Positions 35,820 through 44,804 of a DNA stretch of 64,000 bases are shown here, piece after piece. Below the pieces are notes generated by a model. That model had not been told where the DNA came from, did no database searches, and was given only the letters and a program-made list of their open reading frames with translations. The DNA comes from Scybalousia_A sp964542225 (GTDB lineage: Bacteria; Bacteroidota; Bacteroidia; Bacteroidales; P3), in NCBI GenBank assembly GCA_964542225.1, contig CAZITO010000001.1, positions 22,428-86,427 of the forward strand, read 5' to 3'. The stretch's first letter is position 1. Each line of letters opens with the position of its first letter. Position numbers and translations under genes: made by a program.

Positions 35820-38120
35820 ATGAAAAGACTTTTTTTTACTTTTTGTTTCCTGCTTATTTGCTTTGTTTCCTATTCTCAAGTAGGTACCATAAAAGGCTTT
35901 GTTTATAATAGAGACAATGGTGAGCCTGTACTGTTTGCCAATATTATTTTAGAAAATACCACTATGGGAGCAAGTACGGATGACAATGGTTATTTTGTTA
36001 TAAACAATGTAAAACCCAATACCTACAATATCAAAATACAGTGTTTGGGTTATAAAGACAGTACTTTTGCAATAACGGTAGAAAAAAGTAGTTTGATAAA
36101 CTTAAAAATAGAACTTTTTCCAAATATACAACAATTGGATGTTGTAGAGGTTTTAGGCAATAAGGAGGCCTCACGCACAGAAAGTCAGGTTTCCATACAA
36201 AAAATAACTGCTAACGATATATATAAAATACCCTCAATAGGAGGTCAAGCCGATATTGCACAATATCTTCAAGTATTGCCGGGTGTTATTTCCTCCGGAG
36301 ACCAAGGCGGACAATTATACATACGAGGAGGTTCTGCAATACAAAATAAAGTACTTTTGGACGGAATGGTGGTTTATAATCCTTTTCATTCCATAGGAAT
36401 TTTTTCTGTTTTTGAAACAGATATTATTCGTAAAGCCGATGTTTATACAGGAGGTTTTGGAGCCCAATACGGGGGCAGGCTTTCCTCTGTTATAGATATA
36501 TCCACTAAAGACGGAAACAAAAAAAGAACAGAAGGCAAAATTTCCTTTTCTACTTTTGCTGCTTCGGCTCTTTTGGAAGGACCTATAATAAAAGATAAGG
36601 AGGACAGACCTTATTCTCTTTCTTATATTTTGACTGCAAAAAAGTCTTATCTTTCTCAAACTTCCAACTCCATATATGGTTACATAGATAACGACTTACC
36701 TTACGATTTTTTTGACCTTTATGGCAAAATTTCCTTAACATCTAAAGAGGGAAGTAAGATAAATTTGTTTGGTTTTAATTTTACCGATGATGTCAAAGGA
36801 TATAAAAATGTGGCAGATTTTAATTGGAAAAATATGGGGGTAGGAACTCATTTCCTACTTTTGCCTCCGGGTACTTCCTCTTTGGTAGAAGGAACTATTG
36901 CTTATTCAAAATACAATATGGATATGTCAGCCACAACCAATGAAGGCGAACAATCAAGCGAAATAAGTTCTTTTTCCGGAATTTTGTCGGCAACTTCTTT
37001 TTATAATAAGAATCAATTAAAATATGGCTTGGAAATGATAGCCAACAAAACAGCCTCTTTATTCTCCTCTATGGACAATGAAGTTGTGGACAATTCAACA
37101 GAAATGGCAGCGTTTGTGCTTTTCAAAGGATTTTTAGGAAATTTGTTATACGAGCCAAGTTTGAGATTTTCTCACTATGCTTCTTTGAGTGAAAGTTATA
37201 TTGAGCCTAAACTTTCTCTTAAATACAATGTTAGCAAAGATTTTAGATTAAAGGCTGCCTTGGGACAATATACTCAAAGTTTTATAGATACAAAAAGTGA
37301 TAGAGATATTGTTAATTTATTTACAGGTTATTTGACCACAGGGCCTGATTTGTATGGTGGAGTTGTTTCTTCTTTTCAAGGCAAGGCTATTGACCACTAT
37401 GTAGAAAAGTCCAATCACTTTATTTTTGGAGCAGAATGGGATATTGTCAGACATCTTACACTCAATGCAGAAATATATTACAAGACAATGAGCAATTTGC
37501 TTGCCGTAAATAGAGACAAATTATTTGACAATAATTCGTTAAATTCAGATTTACCCGAATATCAAACAAAAACATTTGCCGTAGAAAAAGGTACTGCCTA
37601 CGGAGGAGATATAAGTTTGTTGTATTCGGACGGAAGATTTTATTTTTGGGCAATATACTCTTATGGCAAAGTGGAAAGAGAAAACGAAGTTCAAACCTAT
37701 AATCCTCACTATGATAGGAGACATAATATAAATGTACTTGTTTCTTATCAATTTGGCAGAGATAGAAGTTTTGAACTTTCGGCAAGATGGAATTATGGCT
37801 CAGGTTTTCCTTTTACCGGTACGCAAGGCTTTGTAGAATACCTTCCTATCACATCGCTTGACTATGATTATACCTCTGCCAATGGCAATATACACACTCT
37901 TTATGGCACACTAAACGGACAACGTTTGCCCTCATATCATAGGTTGGATATTTCTGCAAAGAAAAGATTTAACATATTTGCACACTCTGTTTTGGAAATA
38001 GATGCTTCTGTAACCAATGTATATGATAGAAACAATATTTTCTATTATGATAGGGTAAGTTCAGAAAGGGTTGACCAATTGCCTATTATGCCTTCTTTAG
38101 CCATAAGTCTTACTTTCTAA
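35820..38120 (+). CDS. TonB-dependent outer-membrane receptor
   Basis: A 766-residue outer-membrane transporter. Order: signal peptide (1-19, ending FVSYSQ), carboxypeptidase-regulatory-like beta-sandwich (about 20-105, GTIKGFVYNRDNGEPVLFANI), plug domain (about 125-235, with YLQVLPGVISSGDQGGQLYIRGGSAIQNKVLLDG), then a 22-strand-like barrel ending in LAISLTF with a terminal phenylalanine. No SusD partner follows, so it is not a classical glycan system. Its substrate is not known; metal complexes or peptides are possible. It follows holA by 16 bp. Confidence 0.93.
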   Translation: MKRLFFTFCFLLICFVSYSQVGTIKGFVYNRDNGEPVLFANIILENTTMGASTDDNGYFVINNVKPNTYNIKIQCLGYKDSTFAITVEKSSLINLKIELFPNIQQLDVVEVLGNKEASRTESQVSIQKITANDIYKIPSIGGQADIAQYLQVLPGVISSGDQGGQLYIRGGSAIQNKVLLDGMVVYNPFHSIGIFSVFETDIIRKADVYTGGFGAQYGGRLSSVIDISTKDGNKKRTEGKISFSTFAASALLEGPIIKDKEDRPYSLSYILTAKKSYLSQTSNSIYGYIDNDLPYDFFDLYGKISLTSKEGSKINLFGFNFTDDVKGYKNVADFNWKNMGVGTHFLLLPPGTSSLVEGTIAYSKYNMDMSATTNEGEQSSEISSFSGILSATSFYNKNQLKYGLEMIANKTASLFSSMDNEVVDNSTEMAAFVLFKGFLGNLLYEPSLRFSHYASLSESYIEPKLSLKYNVSKDFRLKAALGQYTQSFIDTKSDRDIVNLFTGYLTTGPDLYGGVVSSFQGKAIDHYVEKSNHFIFGAEWDIVRHLTLNAEIYYKTMSNLLAVNRDKLFDNNSLNSDLPEYQTKTFAVEKGTAYGGDISLLYSDGRFYFWAIYSYGKVERENEVQTYNPHYDRRHNINVLVSYQFGRDRSFELSARWNYGSGFPFTGTQGFVEYLPITSLDYDYTSANGNIHTLYGTLNGQRLPSYHRLDISAKKRFNIFAHSVLEIDASVTNVYDRNNIFYYDRVSSERVDQLPIMPSLAISLTF

Positions 38121-38160
38121 AAAACAAACTACAAAAAAATCATCAACACAAACTTTTTTT

Positions 38161-39342
38161 ATGAAAACCAATAGGCTTATAGTTATTCTGTTTTTCTGCA
38201 TTTTTGTTTGCAATGTAACTTTTGGACAATTGGAAAATCTAAGGCTCAATGGTTATGTACAAACAGATTTTGAATTATCTGAAAAAGACGGAAGCACATA
38301 TTTAGGACCGGCTTATTCTGTGGCAAGAGATGGCAACTCCGATTATTATTTTCGTTATGGAGTTTATAGAGGACTTGTAAGAGCAACATTTGAAAGTGAT
38401 AAAGGGTCGGGAGCATTGGAAATCAATGTAACCGAAGCAGGTGTTATACCTTTGGTTGCCTATTTGCAGTTTGACCCATACAAATGGCTTAGTTTTCAGG
38501 CAGGCTTATTAAACATAGACTATGGTTATGAACTCAACCTACCTTCTTCTATTTTTGAAACCATAGAACGTTCTGCCTTTACACGTCTTTTATTTCCAAA
38601 GGAACACGATTTGGGATTTAAATTTACCCTCACCTACCCTTTCAAAGACAAAAAAAATAATTTAACCCTTTCCTTGGGTATGACCTCTGGCAATGGTATA
38701 AACAAAATAGTGGACAAACATATGAATTTTATGTCTCATCTTAAATATGATTACAAAGGAGATATTTTTTCCTTTGGTGTTGGGACATCTTATTACGAAG
38801 GACTTACCAATAATGCAGGTGATAAAATCTACGAGGTAAAAAACAATATTTGGCAAGAAGAATCAACCTTACCTAACAAAAAAAACGCAAGACGTTATAT
38901 AAACTTTGAATTGCAATTGGGTTACGCTTCTCAACTTGGTCTTTCTACCCTCAGAGGTGAGACGACTTTTGGCTTACAACCTTCGAGAAAAGACAATTTT
39001 TCCTCACAAGACAACAATTCCTATAACTACGAGGATGCTTTCGCTTATCAAAGGCATTTTTGGGGCTATACCTTTTGTTTTATACAAAAATTTGATAAAC
39101 TGCCACCGCTATCTCTTGTAGCAAAGTATTCTTATTTTGACAAAAACACGCAATTATCTTCCAAAGAAGTTGAAAATATTACAGATTTATGTATGCAAAA
39201 CTTTGGTTTCGGAGCAATATGGGAGTTCAATTCTCATATAAAAGCCTATCTGTTTTATGATATGTACAGCAACGAGACAAACAACATATTTAAACAATTT
39301 AAAGACAATGTTTTGCATTTAAGATTACAATATAAATTCTAA
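38161..39342 (+). CDS. Porin-like outer-membrane protein
   Basis: A 393-residue protein with signal peptide MKTNRLIVILFFCIFVCNVTFGQ. Strand-like stretches (LRLNGYVQTDFELSEKDG, GLVRATFESDKGSGALEIN, WLSFQAGLLNIDYGYELN) resemble phosphate-selective or 16-strand porin barrels of Bacteroidetes, and the protein ends LHLRLQYKF with a terminal phenylalanine. It is probably co-transcribed with the TonB-dependent receptor 40 bp upstream and may act in the same uptake route. The substrate cannot be told. Confidence 0.75.
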   Translation: MKTNRLIVILFFCIFVCNVTFGQLENLRLNGYVQTDFELSEKDGSTYLGPAYSVARDGNSDYYFRYGVYRGLVRATFESDKGSGALEINVTEAGVIPLVAYLQFDPYKWLSFQAGLLNIDYGYELNLPSSIFETIERSAFTRLLFPKEHDLGFKFTLTYPFKDKKNNLTLSLGMTSGNGINKIVDKHMNFMSHLKYDYKGDIFSFGVGTSYYEGLTNNAGDKIYEVKNNIWQEESTLPNKKNARRYINFELQLGYASQLGLSTLRGETTFGLQPSRKDNFSSQDNNSYNYEDAFAYQRHFWGYTFCFIQKFDKLPPLSLVAKYSYFDKNTQLSSKEVENITDLCMQNFGFGAIWEFNSHIKAYLFYDMYSNETNNIFKQFKDNVLHLRLQYKF

Positions 39343-39355
39343 AAAAATTAAATAA

Positions 39356-40159
39356 ATGATATATAATACACTTCTATTCAAAGGCAAAAAAATAAATTAT
39401 AGGTGCGAAGGCGAAGGCGAAAAAACTTTGGTATTACTGCATGGTTTTATGAATAATCTATGCGTATGGGACAAGTATTTCTCTGCTTATAGAGATAAAA
39501 TGAGAGTGGTTGCCATAGATTTGATAGGACATGGAGAAAGTGAAGTTGTAGAGGAAATTTCTTCTATGGAACTGCAAGCCGAAATGATTAAAGAGGTTTT
39601 GAATGCTTTGAATATCAAATCTTGCGTTATGGTAGGGCATTCCATGGGAGGTATGATAACTCTGTGTTTTGCGGAAAAGTATCCAGAGTATCTAAAAGGT
39701 TATTGCCTTTTACATTCAAGTGCTTTGGCAGACAATCCCAAAGGCATAGAAAATCGCAAACGTGCTTGTAAAATAGTAAATGAGAATAAACTAAAATATA
39801 TTGTGGATTTTATTCCAAATCTTTTTGCAGAAGAAAATGTTGATAAATTTGCCAATGAAATAAACACGCTAAAAGATATAGCCCTTTCCACACCAAAAGA
39901 AGGTATTATAGCAGCACAACTCGGAATGATAGAAAGAACAGACCGCAGAGTTGTTTTGGGCTTAAGTAAGGTACCGGTATTATTTATTGTAGGCAAAAAA
40001 GACGTAAGGGCTGACGTTTTAAGTGTTTTGGCAACAAGTGTTTTACCAAAACATGCTGAAGTATTGTTATTGAGTTGTGGACACATGTCCTTTATAGAGG
40101 AAGAAAAAATAATAAAAATACGTTTGCTTTCTTTTGTAGATATGTGTTTTGATTTATAA
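39356..40159 (+). CDS. Alpha/beta hydrolase
   Basis: A 267-residue cytosolic protein with a complete alpha/beta-hydrolase triad: nucleophile S96 in VGHSMGG, D216 in VGKKDVRAD and H243 in SCGHMSF. The oxyanion-hole motif is LLHGF (28-32). The cap region is of moderate size (about 120-195). The family includes esterases, lipases and C-C hydrolases, and the sequence does not show which. Thirteen bp behind the porin-like gene, with which it is probably co-transcribed, so the two could work on the same imported compound. Confidence 0.85.
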   Translation: MIYNTLLFKGKKINYRCEGEGEKTLVLLHGFMNNLCVWDKYFSAYRDKMRVVAIDLIGHGESEVVEEISSMELQAEMIKEVLNALNIKSCVMVGHSMGGMITLCFAEKYPEYLKGYCLLHSSALADNPKGIENRKRACKIVNENKLKYIVDFIPNLFAEENVDKFANEINTLKDIALSTPKEGIIAAQLGMIERTDRRVVLGLSKVPVLFIVGKKDVRADVLSVLATSVLPKHAEVLLLSCGHMSFIEEEKIIKIRLLSFVDMCFDL

Positions 40160-40177
40160 ACAGAAATTGTCAATAAT

Positions 40178-41800
40178 TTATAACTCTTTCTTTCTGACTT
40201 TGTTTATAACCATGGAGTATATAAGTAGTAATACAGCAAAGAAAGATAAAGGCTTGATAAGAATATCTCCGTTTTTGGTAAAAAACGTCTGACTTGTTTG
40301 CAAGGGCAAAGTGCTTCTCAATGCAGTTTGTTCCCAATAAGGAGTTTTTTTCAACACTTCTCCTCGTGGTGAAATAAAAGCAGAAATACCCGTATTGGCA
40401 GAACGTGCTACATATCTGCGATTTTCTATTGCCCTCAATCTTGCAAAAGAAAAATGTTGTCTGTATCCTGCAGTATTTCCCCACCAGCCGTCATTGGTTG
40501 CAATGAAAAGCAGATTGGCTCCTTCTTTTACAAATTTTCTAACATAATCGCCATCCACAGACTCATAACAAATAGCCGTACCAACGGTTATAGGCTTGCT
40601 TTTTGAGGGAAAAACCACTGTGTTGCTGTCTATTCCCAAAGTGCCTATTGTTCCACCCAAGTTTAAGGCAAATTTTTCCACAAAAGAAAGATATTTTTTG
40701 AAAGGCATTTTTTCCACTCCAACCGTTAATATGGTTTTATGATGTATGCCAAAGTCCTCTAATTTCCCACTGCGAGGTATATCTATAACTATATTGCAAG
40801 ATTCAAAATATTTATCCTTAACATCAGCAAAAGGTCGGGCAGCCTCTGTTATAACTCCATCAGGCAAAAGTCTCCTTGAGGAAAGCCCCGCTATTACTTC
40901 AGCCTTTTTGTATTTATTGGCAAAATCATTTAGTTGTAACACACTTGGCACTTGGTCTATATACTCTTCCCATGCAAATTCTTGTATGGCGCTTTCGGGC
41001 ATAAGAATATAATCCACCTTATCATCCATCAAAGGCTCTATCAGTTTCAAAGACCTATTTATTACCTGATGAGGAGCAAGTGCATACTGTTCTGTGTAAG
41101 GGTCAAGATTGGGTTGTACAATTACAACATCCGCCGTCTTTTGGGTGTTGTCATCTTTGTAAGCAAACCACATAAAAGCCGAGCAAATCATAGGCAAAAG
41201 CACTGTAATAAAAGCAAAGTAATATTTTTTTCTATACTTAAAACAAAGATAAATAACTATGTTGCAAAGCAATATCCAAATACTTCCGCCTTCCATACCG
41301 CTTATACTATACCATTGGACGAGAAAAGGATAGTTTGCAAAAGTGTTACCCAAATTTAACCATGGAAAATTGACATCCCAATTAAACTGCACATACTCAA
41401 ACAACATCCAAAACAAAATCAAAAAGAAATAAGAACCTACATTATAATTGGAAACCTTTCTGCAAAAATGATATAGTTGAAAAACCAAGGACATAAAGCA
41501 AGCCTCATAAAAAGGAACAACGAGCCCTATTAAAGAAGCCTTACTAATCCACCATGTTTGACTAAGACAAAAAATAAAAAAAGCGGGATAAGTATAAGTA
41601 AAAACCGCACCCTTTGAAAAAGAATCTTTGTGTTGCAAAATATAATCTTCCACAAATAAAAGAGGCACAAAGGCAAACAACATCAGGGGAGCAAACATCA
41701 TATCACACACCCAAGAAAGCGTTTGTATTACACCTGAAAGCATCGCAATGCAAAATAATTTCTTTTTTGTCATATCTATTGAAATAATATATTTATCCAT
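40178..41800 (-). CDS. lnt: Apolipoprotein N-acyltransferase
   Basis: A 540-residue inner-membrane enzyme that adds the third acyl chain to lipoproteins. The N-terminal half has six or more membrane helices (about 15-210), then a nitrilase-like domain (about 222-490), then a C-terminal helix (about 505-530). The catalytic triad is E269 (LMPESAIQEF), K355 (IHHKTIL) and C411 (TAICYESVDGD), as expected of Lnt. A start at the tenth codon (MTKKKLFC) is also possible. It serves the lipoproteins found across the window. A -7 element (complement of 41833-41840) lies upstream, and repeat copy C lies beyond that. Confidence 0.93.
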   Translation of the reverse strand: MDKYIISIDMTKKKLFCIAMLSGVIQTLSWVCDMMFAPLMLFAFVPLLFVEDYILQHKDSFSKGAVFTYTYPAFFIFCLSQTWWISKASLIGLVVPFYEACFMSLVFQLYHFCRKVSNYNVGSYFFLILFWMLFEYVQFNWDVNFPWLNLGNTFANYPFLVQWYSISGMEGGSIWILLCNIVIYLCFKYRKKYYFAFITVLLPMICSAFMWFAYKDDNTQKTADVVIVQPNLDPYTEQYALAPHQVINRSLKLIEPLMDDKVDYILMPESAIQEFAWEEYIDQVPSVLQLNDFANKYKKAEVIAGLSSRRLLPDGVITEAARPFADVKDKYFESCNIVIDIPRSGKLEDFGIHHKTILTVGVEKMPFKKYLSFVEKFALNLGGTIGTLGIDSNTVVFPSKSKPITVGTAICYESVDGDYVRKFVKEGANLLFIATNDGWWGNTAGYRQHFSFARLRAIENRRYVARSANTGISAFISPRGEVLKKTPYWEQTALRSTLPLQTSQTFFTKNGDILIKPLSFFAVLLLIYSMVINKVRKKEL

Positions 41801-41832
41801 AAACCAAATACTTATAAAAACAAAGTGTCCTG

Positions 41833-41840
41833 CAAAGTTA
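41833..41840 (-). promoter_or_regulatory. -7 promoter element of lnt
   Basis: TAACTTTG on the minus strand, 33 bp upstream of the lnt start. No -33 box at the usual distance. Confidence 0.5.
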
Positions 41841-41900
41841 CAATTTTATATAAAAATAACATACCTAAAAAATTAATTATAACAACTTTGCCCTTATGCA

Positions 41901-41940
41901 AACCTATTACAACTTATAATAACCTATGCCAACCCATAAA
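41901..41940 (-). repeat. Degenerate 10-bp tandem repeat array
   Basis: Four exact-length decamers AACCTATTAC, AACTTATAAT, AACCTATGCC, AACCCATAAA. This is the reverse-strand form of the RAGTTNNNAT consensus seen at 26625 and 42431. It adjoins the left end of repeat copy C. Confidence 0.78.
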
Positions 41941-42267
41941 AAAGAGCCAAAAAATAACGGCTTTGCTCTTATAAAACACCCAACGGGTGCGGCTTTGCCC
42001 TATGAAAACAGGCTGTGCCTGAGCCGAAAAATATTTTTTCGGAAATTTTAATTGATATACACTAAAAGTTCAAAAATAGGGGTGCTACTATTGATTATCA
42101 AGTACTTAACCTTTTTCGAAGGGTCAAAATCGGGCAAAAATGGTCATTTTCAGCGGTTTCGAGCGGTTTTTTAAGGAAAAAATTTTTTCTTTGCCCGTTT
42201 CACGAAAATGAATCGGCGATTCATTTCGACGAAACGGCGTTTCGATAAAATAAAACGCCGTTTCGTT

Positions 42268-42409
42268 TTTACTGATTATCAAGTAGTTGCAAAGGTAAAA
42301 ATAAGGAATTTTGTGATAGGGGTATTTCTCTATGCAAAGTTACGAAGATTCTACGACCTGACCAAACACGTGCAAAAATTTATTTTGTAACTTATTGATT
42401 TTCAGTAAA
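42268..42409 (+). repeat. 142-bp inverted-repeat-bounded unit within repeat copy C
   Basis: Arms 42268-42292 (TTTACTGATTATCAAGTAG...) and 42385-42409 (...TTGATTTTCAGTAAA), inverted repeats with a few mismatches. Spacing identical to copies A and B. Confidence 0.83.
42335..42366 (-). promoter_or_regulatory. Predicted promoter inside repeat copy C, reading toward lnt
   Basis: On the minus strand TTTG (complement of 42363-42366), 20-bp spacer, TAACTTTG (complement of 42335-42342). A transcript would cross the hairpin cluster and run toward lnt about 530 bp away. Confidence 0.6.
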
Positions 42410-42430
42410 CCGTTTTTTTTGTTTTTCTTT

Positions 42431-42480
42431 TGTTTTTTATGGGTTAGCATGGGTTTTTATAAGTTGTTATGAGTTAGCAT
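42431..42480 (+). repeat. Degenerate 10-bp tandem repeat array
   Basis: Five exact-length decamers TGTTTTTTAT, GGGTTAGCAT, GGGTTTTTAT, AAGTTGTTAT, GAGTTAGCAT just outside the right end of repeat copy C. Their orientation is opposite to the array at 41901 on the other side of the repeat. Confidence 0.78.
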
Positions 42481-42575
42481 AGAGCAGAGCCATTATTTTG
42501 TGTTTTTTGATGAGTTGGCACAAAAACAAAGACTCTATAAAATACATACGACTACCTTATACAATATAACAACTT

Positions 42576-42605
42576 ACCAACTCATACTATCCCATAAAAA
42601 CTCAT
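42576..42605 (-). repeat. Short degenerate decamer array
   Basis: Three 10-bp units ACCAACTCAT, ACTATCCCAT, AAAAACTCAT, related to the reverse form of the RAGTTNNNAT repeats. Confidence 0.55.
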
Positions 42606-42639
42606 AGAAAATTTGTATTAAAAGTAGTCAAAAATATTA

Positions 42640-42647
42640 TAATTTTG
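42640..42647 (+). promoter_or_regulatory. -7 promoter element of cstA
   Basis: TAATTTTG, 37 bp ahead of the ATG at 42685. A TTTG at 42612-42615 is 24 bp upstream, a little far for a -33 box. Confidence 0.5.
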
Positions 42648-42684
42648 CAAGGTTAAAAGAAGTTAGAAAAAAAAGAAAATAGTT

Positions 42685-44142
42685 ATGATTAGTTTTATTA
42701 TCGCTTTATTACTTTTGATTTTGGGCTATTTTACATACGGAAAATTTGTAGAAAAAGTTTTCAAAACAGATTATAACAAACAAACACCTGCCATGGCCAA
42801 GCCAGATGGCGTGGATTATATTCCTATGCCGTGGTGGAAACTTTTTCTTATTCAATTTCTTAATATAGCAGGAACGGGGCCTATATTTGGAGCGGTTATG
42901 GGTATAATGTTTGGTCCTGCCGCTTTTTTGTGGATAGTTTTTGGTTGTATTTTTGGAGGTGCGGTACATGATTTTATTTCGGCAATGATAAGTATAAGAC
43001 AAAACGGTGCGTCTCTTACGGAAATTGTTGGTTCGCAATTGGGTAAGGTTGTAAAAACTATAATGCTTTTGTTTACCATAGTATTATTGATAATGGTGGG
43101 AGCCGTTTTTGTTTCCCAACCTGCCGCTTTGTTGCATGGTTTGATGCCAAAGATTAGCGTTACCTTGTTTGCCGTTATAGTTTTTGCTTACTACATACTT
43201 GCCACTCTTTTGCCTGTAGACAAAATAATAGGAAAAATATACCCTGTTTTTGGTTTCATTTTTATTTTTATGGCTTTGGGATTGTTGTTTTCTATCTTTC
43301 GCACCAACGCCCCCATACCTGAGGTTTGGAGCAATTTAAAAGATATGCACCCCAAGGGCTTGCCTATTTTCCCAATGATGTTTATTTCCATAGCCTGCGG
43401 AGCCATAAGTGGCTTTCATGCAACACAGTCGCCTCTTATGGCAAGATGCATAAAAAATGAAAAATATGGTAGAAGAGTTTTTTATGGTGCAATGATAACA
43501 GAGGGTATTGTTGCATTGATTTGGGCTGCAAGTGCGTCGTCCTTCTTTGTGGGTATGTATCCCGATTGTGCCAACGGCATAGAGGCTTTGCAAAAATATT
43601 CTGCCGAAGGACACGAAACAGCAGAAATAGTGGCTACTATATGCAAAGGATGGCTCGGAACCTTTGGCGGTATTTTGGCAATAATAGGGGTGGTTGTTGC
43701 TCCCATAACAAGCGGAGACACTGCCCTTAGGAGTGGAAGGCTGATTGTTGCCGATTTTCTTCACTATGACCAAAAACCTTTGTTGAAACGTTTGGCTGTG
43801 GCTGTACCTATTTTTATTGTAACTTTTCTTATAATGAATTTGAAATCAGATGTTTTGTGGAGATATTTTGCTTGGAGCAATCAAACTTTGAGTATATTCA
43901 CGCTTTGGGCTTGTACGGTTTATTTGTTTAAAAATCACAGAAATTTCTTTATTACAATAATTCCTGCTATGTTTATGACTTGCGTTTGTTTTACCTACAT
44001 ACTTTCTGCACCGGAAGGGTTTAATTTAAATTATACTTTCAGCGTTGTGGCAGGAATAATGGTGGCAGTGATTTTCTTGGGAATATTCATTCGTTGGGCA
44101 AGAAATTATAGAAAAATAAACCCTATCAAACAAAACAACTAA
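42685..44142 (+). CDS. cstA: CstA family carbon-starvation transporter
   Basis: A 485-residue inner-membrane protein of the CstA family, whose characterised members import pyruvate or peptides. About 12-13 hydrophobic helices are visible. Family signatures: NGVDYIPMPWWK-like segment (DGVDYIPMPWWKLFLIQFLNIAGTGPIFG, about 42-70), FGCIFGGAVHDFISAMISIRQNG (about 91-113), and SGDTALRSGRLIVADF (about 349-364). It is the short form common in Bacteroidetes, without the long C-terminal part of the 700-residue E. coli protein. It stands alone between repeat copy C and the ribosomal cluster. Confidence 0.9.
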   Translation: MISFIIALLLLILGYFTYGKFVEKVFKTDYNKQTPAMAKPDGVDYIPMPWWKLFLIQFLNIAGTGPIFGAVMGIMFGPAAFLWIVFGCIFGGAVHDFISAMISIRQNGASLTEIVGSQLGKVVKTIMLLFTIVLLIMVGAVFVSQPAALLHGLMPKISVTLFAVIVFAYYILATLLPVDKIIGKIYPVFGFIFIFMALGLLFSIFRTNAPIPEVWSNLKDMHPKGLPIFPMMFISIACGAISGFHATQSPLMARCIKNEKYGRRVFYGAMITEGIVALIWAASASSFFVGMYPDCANGIEALQKYSAEGHETAEIVATICKGWLGTFGGILAIIGVVVAPITSGDTALRSGRLIVADFLHYDQKPLLKRLAVAVPIFIVTFLIMNLKSDVLWRYFAWSNQTLSIFTLWACTVYLFKNHRNFFITIIPAMFMTCVCFTYILSAPEGFNLNYTFSVVAGIMVAVIFLGIFIRWARNYRKINPIKQNN

Positions 44143-44172
44143 ATTTATATAGCAAAAAAGTCATTAAAAATT

Positions 44173-44202
44173 TTTGTAATTCAATAAGATATTGTAATTT
44201 TG
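44173..44202 (+). promoter_or_regulatory. Promoter of the rplM-rpsI operon
   Basis: TTTG at 44173-44176, 18-bp spacer, TAATTTTG at 44195-44202. The leader up to rplM is about 140 nt, long enough for an autoregulatory structure, but I could not assign one. Confidence 0.7.
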
Positions 44203-44347
44203 CAAATTCAAAGGTGGAGTATCAAGCCCGTTATACTTAACCTTTTAAGAAAGTTTGAGGAGAGCGTTATCATAATTTGGCCTTATATGAGACGTTTTTT
44301 GAGAACAATAGTTAAGATAAATTTTGAAAAGAAGTTTTTAAAAGAAA

Positions 44348-44803
44348 ATGAGTACATTAAGTTATAAAACTATATCTATCAAACCCGCAGAGGTTGAGAA
44401 AAAATGGATAGTTATAGACGCAGAAAATCAAATTGTGGGTCGTGTTGCTACGAGAGCGGCTAACATTCTTAGAGGTAAGCACAAACCTTCTTATACTCCG
44501 CACGTTGATTGTGGAGACAATGTGATAATCATCAATGCCGAGAAGGTTAGATTTACGGGTAAAAAACGTACAGAAAAACAGTATGTTCGCCATACCGGTT
44601 ATCCGGGAGGACAAAGATTTGCGACACCTCAACTTTGGTTATCAAAATTCCCTATCAGAGTGCTTGAGCATGCAGTAAAAGGAATGTTGCCTAAGAATAA
44701 ATTGGGAGATAAACTTTACAGACATTTGCATGTAGTGGAGGGACCTAATCACAAATTTGAAGCACAAAAACCACAATTAGTAGAACTTAATTCAATAAGA
44801 TAA
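44348..44803 (+). CDS. rplM: 50S ribosomal protein L13
   Basis: A 151-residue large-subunit protein. Recognisable by WIVIDAENQIVGRVATRAANILRGKHKP (about 20-47), DCGDNVIIINAEKVRFTGKK and HTGYPGG. It starts MSTLSYKTISIKPAE, as in other Bacteroidetes. The stop overlaps nothing but rpsI begins one base later, the usual tight coupling of this operon. Confidence 0.98.
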   Translation: MSTLSYKTISIKPAEVEKKWIVIDAENQIVGRVATRAANILRGKHKPSYTPHVDCGDNVIIINAEKVRFTGKKRTEKQYVRHTGYPGGQRFATPQLWLSKFPIRVLEHAVKGMLPKNKLGDKLYRHLHVVEGPNHKFEAQKPQLVELNSIR

Positions 44804-44804
44804 A

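Larger units (their letters stand above)
41931..42412 (+). repeat. Dispersed ~482-bp non-coding repeat, copy C
   Basis: Same length and order of landmarks as copy A (11391-11872). Three GC-rich 12-mers lie at 42211-42222, 42231-42242 and 42253-42264; the second and third pair perfectly, and relative to copy A one base pair in that stem has changed on both sides (T-A to A-T). CGGGCAAA near 42132 and TTTGCCCG near 42191 form a further conserved inverted pair. It lies between the divergent lnt and cstA genes. The 42413-42684 remainder holds two decamer arrays and the cstA promoter, but no gene is seen. Confidence 0.9.

Noticed and set aside
42208..42390. A 60-codon ORF in repeat copy C, with a counterpart in copy B (26203-26385, minus)
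   Set aside because: Aligned codon by codon, many of the differences between copies change the amino acid, and copy A has a TAA stop in the middle (11740-11742). The apparent conservation is that of the repeat DNA; I do not call it a gene.
44203..44347. A known ribosomal-protein leader structure ahead of rplM
   Set aside because: The 140-nt leader is long enough, but I could not fold it by eye into any leader motif that I know; left as an unassigned leader.
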